The translations under genes were made by a program, and so were the position numbers. Below the pieces are notes generated by a model. The model saw nothing but the letters and a program-made list of their open reading frames with translations, searched no databases and had not been told where the DNA came from. A stretch of 64,000 nucleotides of DNA from Hoylesella loescheii DSM 19665 = JCM 12249 = ATCC 15930 (GTDB taxonomy: Bacteria > Bacteroidota > Bacteroidia > Bacteroidales > Bacteroidaceae), in contig NZ_KB899210.1 in the NCBI RefSeq assembly GCF_000378085.1, positions 248,001-312,000 on the forward strand, read 5' to 3'. Of the stretch, positions 63,998 to 64,000 are shown in pieces; within the stretch, counting starts at the first letter, position 1; each line of letters starts with the position of its first letter.

Positions 63998-64000
63998 CAA

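Overview
The window is chromosomal DNA of a Bacteroidota member, most likely Prevotella in the broad sense. Three things point there. Promoters carry the Bacteroidota -7 box TAnnTTTG, often with a TTTG-like -33 box about 19-23 bases upstream. The primary sigma factor is the short form of about 290 residues. Marker genes fit the group: a GldB-like lipoprotein, DPP IV and DPP III peptidases, a DUF4924 protein, a PIF1-type helicase with a C-terminal HTH, Rho with a long disordered insert, and GDP-fucose genes. I see no phage, transposase, integrase, CRISPR array or plasmid gene. Coding content is mostly core and housekeeping.

Layout. 1-2 kb: the end of an NhaC-type antiporter and a LacI-type regulator. 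2.2-6 kb: thrS, then infC-rpmI-rplT. 6-10 kb: LysE-type exporter, DUF4924, rfbD, prfC. 10-12.5 kb: ROK glucokinase and a lipoprotein of unknown function. 12.7-15.6 kb: an enhancer-binding protein without sensor domain, lptE, a TPR-like gene and secG in one operon. 16.5-22.7 kb: rlmN-pdxA-flippase, nudC, a 5'-nucleotidase. 23.5-28.5 kb: GldB-like lipoprotein, TIGR01212 radical SAM protein, DPP IV, an unknown secreted protein. 28.8-34.4 kb: rho, an AraC-type HTH protein, DPP III, an AlkD-like protein. 34.5-40.2 kb: fur-purA-hisS-fur, then rpsA. 41-47.4 kb: tcdA, a two-gene metal/cobalamin uptake unit, PIF1-type helicase, LMW tyrosine phosphatase. 47.5-52.3 kb: rpoD-type sigma, then manC-gmd-fcl for GDP-L-fucose. 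52.7-60.6 kb: an AAA ATPase, then thrA, a PGM-like proposed homoserine kinase, thrC and a GH125 mannosidase. 60.8-64 kb: tRNA-Ser(CGA) and uvrA.

The most unusual content is intergenic. Five intergenic regions carry arrays with an exact 22-base period, each unit being an interrupted dyad TGGAAC-N3-GTTCCA followed by a 7-base linker. Two of them sit inside a ~390-base non-coding repeat, and one of those lies in a nest of inverted and direct repeats. Five other intergenic regions carry an array of period 8 with core RAGTT (complement AACTY); one is self-complementary over ~150 bases. I know of no description of either family, and their function is unknown. They are the best candidates here for an undescribed system, probably a DNA-binding, chromosome-organising or RNA 3'-end element.
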